From JARKQH01 sp964631605 (GTDB taxonomy: Bacteria > Verrucomicrobiota > Verrucomicrobiia > Limisphaerales > UBA8199): 64,000 nucleotides of DNA. The stretch is taken from the NCBI GenBank assembly GCA_964631605.1, contig CAZVYG010000008.1, forward strand, positions 1 to 64,000. The letters run 5' to 3'. The notes under the pieces were generated by a model. That model ran no database searches, had not been told where the DNA came from, and saw only the letters and a program-made list of their open reading frames with translations. Positions within the stretch are counted from its first letter, which is position 1; each line of letters begins with the position of its first letter. Positions 62,209-64,000 of this stretch are shown piece after piece. Position numbers and translations under genes: made by a program.

Positions 62209-63505
62209 AAAACGGAATCCGGGCTCCGGACGAAACCCGCCCCGCGCCGGCGCGGTGTCGCGGCGAGTGGCGATCGGCCTGGGCGCGGCCGGGGTGGCGG
62301 GCATTGCCGGCGGCGCATCGCTGCTGGATTGGTTCGGCCAGTGGCGCGAGGCCGAAGCCCCCGCCGACATTTTCAAAGGCGACGCGCCCAAGGGCGAACT
62401 CTGGGAATTGTGGCGGCGCCGCGGCTGGGTCAGGGAGGCCGCCCACTATCTCAAGCTCGGGCGCAACGTCCAGTGCAAGGTTTGTCCCAACAACTGCCTG
62501 CTCTCACCCGGCGACCGCAGCCATTGCCGGAACCGGGTGAATGTCGAGGGGACGCTTTACACCCTGGCTTATGCCAACCCCTGCACCTTCCACGTGGACC
62601 CCGTCGAGAAAAAACCCCTGTTCCATTTTCTGCCCGGCACGCGCACCTTTTCCCTCGCCACCGCCGGCTGCGTTTTCCGCTGCCTGAATTGCCAGAACTG
62701 GGAAATCTCGCAAAAGAAACCCGAGGAGACCAAAGACCCGCGCGGGGAGGAGCTGCGCCTGCGGCCGCCCCTCCCGCCCAGCCTCACCGCCGAGCAGATG
62801 GCCCGCTTGAGCCTGTTCCCCGAGGACGCCGCCGCCGTGGCCGGCGCGCTCGGGTGCCCGAGCCTTTCCTATACCTATTCCGAACCCACCGCGTTTTACG
62901 AATACACACTCGACACCTGCAAGGCGGCCCGGGACCGCAAGCTCCGAAATATTGTGGTCACCTGCGGCTCGATCGAAGACCGCCCCGCCCGCGAGTTATA
63001 CTCCTGGGTGGACGCCGCCCACGTGGACCTCAAAGGCTTCGACGAAGAGGTTTACCGCAAGCTTAACTCGGGCAGACTCCAGCCCATTTTGCGAACGCTC
63101 ACCACGCTCAAAGAACTCGGCGTCTGGGTCGAGATCATTAACCTGGTGGTTCCCACCTACACCGACCGGCTGGACACCATCCGCCGCATGAGCGCCTGGA
63201 TCGCCAAGAACCTCGGCCCCGACCAGCCCCTCCACTTCTCCCGCTTCCATCCGCAACACAAACTGACCTATCTGCCGCCGACCCCGGTCGAGACCCTCCT
63301 CAAAGCCCGCGAGGCCGCCCGCGTCGAGGGTCTGCGCTACGTTTATATTGGCAACGTTCCGGGGCTGGAAGGCGCCGAAACCACCTGGTGCCCCAACTGC
63401 AAAAAGGCCGTCATCGAGCGCGACATTTTCGCCGTCACCGCCCTGCACCTCGAGTCGGGCAAGTGCCGCCACTGCGGAACTTCCATCGCCGGAGTGTGGA
63501 GCTGA
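62186..63505 (+). CDS. AmmeMemoRadiSam-system radical SAM enzyme with Tat-like leader
   Basis: 439 residues. ATG 62186 gives an N-terminus with S-R-R-V-A-I-G-L-G followed by AAGVAGIAGGASLL, a twin-arginine-type signal or membrane anchor. The radical SAM cluster is C-x3-C-x2-C in ATAGCVFRCLNCQNWEIS. Before it is a second Cys set, CKVCPNNCLLSPGDRSHC, and at the C-terminus CPNCKK ... CRHCG, each likely to bind metal. SYTYSEPTAFYEY, HVDLKGFDEEVYRKL and HFSRFHPQHKLTYLPPTP are conserved in the family (PflA-like). Substrate unknown. Last gene of the coupled unit. Confidence 0.93.
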   Translation: MKPGVKTEKRNPGSGRNPPRAGAVSRRVAIGLGAAGVAGIAGGASLLDWFGQWREAEAPADIFKGDAPKGELWELWRRRGWVREAAHYLKLGRNVQCKVCPNNCLLSPGDRSHCRNRVNVEGTLYTLAYANPCTFHVDPVEKKPLFHFLPGTRTFSLATAGCVFRCLNCQNWEISQKKPEETKDPRGEELRLRPPLPPSLTAEQMARLSLFPEDAAAVAGALGCPSLSYTYSEPTAFYEYTLDTCKAARDRKLRNIVVTCGSIEDRPARELYSWVDAAHVDLKGFDEEVYRKLNSGRLQPILRTLTTLKELGVWVEIINLVVPTYTDRLDTIRRMSAWIAKNLGPDQPLHFSRFHPQHKLTYLPPTPVETLLKAREAARVEGLRYVYIGNVPGLEGAETTWCPNCKKAVIERDIFAVTALHLESGKCRHCGTSIAGVWS

Positions 63506-63545
63506 ATCTCGCTTCCCACGGGCGACGGCGGACCAGGAAGGGCTC

Positions 63546-63935
63546 TCAGGTCAGGCCCTGCTGCTGTGCTGCGGTGAAAGCGGTCCTGATCTTGGCCGGG
63601 GTAAGCGGCGACTGCAACAGACCCTCCTGAACTCGTTTCAGCAAAGCAGGGCTCAGGGGATCGTGCTGGTTGGCGATGCCTTGATTCACGGCAGCCTCAA
63701 GCGCAGCGAGCTTGGTGAACCGGGCGTCCGAGTAGAAAACGACTGTCGGCCGGTCCACAAAACGGTGCTCGCCCGGCTGAATAACGACGGTCTTGTCGGA
63801 GTGTGGACGTTCGGTGGTGAAGTTTACAATGATCACCTCGCCGCTCTGTGGATTGACGGCGGTGACGAGGACCCACAGATGAGACTTGTCCTGTCCCGGC
63901 TTCGGTATCAGCACCGTGTCGCCCAGGCCCAACAT
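63546..63935 (-). CDS. MazF/PemK-like protein, possible toxin
   Basis: 129 residues. GDTVLIPKPGQDKSHLWVLVTAVNPQSGEVIIVNFTTER suits the beta-barrel of MazF/PemK-type proteins split across its first strands, and TVVFYSDARFTKLAAL follows; the C-terminal 45 residues are helical. ATG 63935 is chosen because the preceding gene stops four bases earlier. Toxin identity is inferred from pattern and from the tight coupling to an upstream short gene; catalytic residues were not verified. Confidence 0.6.
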   Translation of the reverse strand: MLGLGDTVLIPKPGQDKSHLWVLVTAVNPQSGEVIIVNFTTERPHSDKTVVIQPGEHRFVDRPTVVFYSDARFTKLAALEAAVNQGIANQHDPLSPALLKRVQEGLLQSPLTPAKIRTAFTAAQQQGLT

Positions 63936-63939
63936 CACG

Positions 63940-64000
63940 TCAACGCCCGCCCAGGAGGTTCTCAATGAGGGCGACGCCCTCCAGTTCATCTTCGACGGCG
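63940..64000 (-). CDS. 3' end of a gene running off the window, possible antitoxin
   Basis: The last 19 codons (AVEDELEGVALIENLLGGR, stop) of a gene whose start lies beyond the window. Its stop is four bases from the MazF/PemK-like start, a layout usual for antitoxin-toxin pairs. Too short to classify. Confidence 0.5.
   Translation of the reverse strand, partial: AVEDELEGVALIENLLGGR

Overview
The window looks like one contig of a high-GC member of the Verrucomicrobiota, probably near Limisphaerales/Pedosphaera. The basis is indirect. Several very large secreted proteins end in a shared module of about 60 residues with a terminal F-Y-R-L. One giant protein combines beta-propeller, YadA-like and S74 domains. 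There is an AmmeMemoRadiSam locus, many genes lack a good Shine-Dalgarno, and kdsB, Lol, Mla and ExbBD-TonB genes imply an outer membrane. No rRNA or tRNA genes were seen. Two runs of N (10 and 100 bases) are assembly gaps.

Layout. 0-2 kb: a diversity-generating-retroelement type reverse transcriptase with a divergent Avd-like four-helix-bundle gene, then a ferredoxin. 2-5 kb: a membrane protein, galE and a REC-HPt-like-REC response regulator, closed by a palindromic element. 5-9 kb (minus): ExbB-ExbD-TonB-like, a zinc-ribbon protein and guaB. 9-19 kb (minus): a housekeeping run read nth, lplA-like, cinA, a glycosidase-glycosyltransferase fusion, kdsB, pyrG, folC, with a rhomboid protease upstream. 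19.8-23 kb (plus): lolC/E-lolD and a secreted protein. 23.3-23.7 kb: a HicB-HicA pair.

23.9-40.2 kb (minus) is a block of secreted repeat proteins: laminin-B-like, beta-helix, FG-GAP, SBBP and the propeller/YadA/S74 giant. Pieces of broken genes carrying the same C-terminal module are wedged between them. 40.3-44.2 kb (minus): a Mla-type lipid transporter (mlaE-mlaF-mlaD) whose ATPase has lost most hydrolysis motifs, and a UreF-like protein. 44.3-52.5 kb (minus): a glycosidase-like secreted protein and a giant FnIII/MAM-like protein. 52.8-58 kb (plus): an unrecognised Cys-motif protein and two glycosidase-like proteins.

58.1-63.5 kb (plus) is a compact four-gene AmmeMemoRadiSam unit: an exported MEMO-AMMECR1 fusion, a spermidine-synthase-like polytopic protein, a small membrane protein and a radical SAM enzyme with a Tat-like leader. 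The right edge holds a MazF/PemK-like gene with the end of a probable partner. The strongest candidates for undescribed biology are the exported AmmeMemoRadiSam unit, the degenerate Mla ATPase, and the secreted-protein block with its C-terminal remnants.
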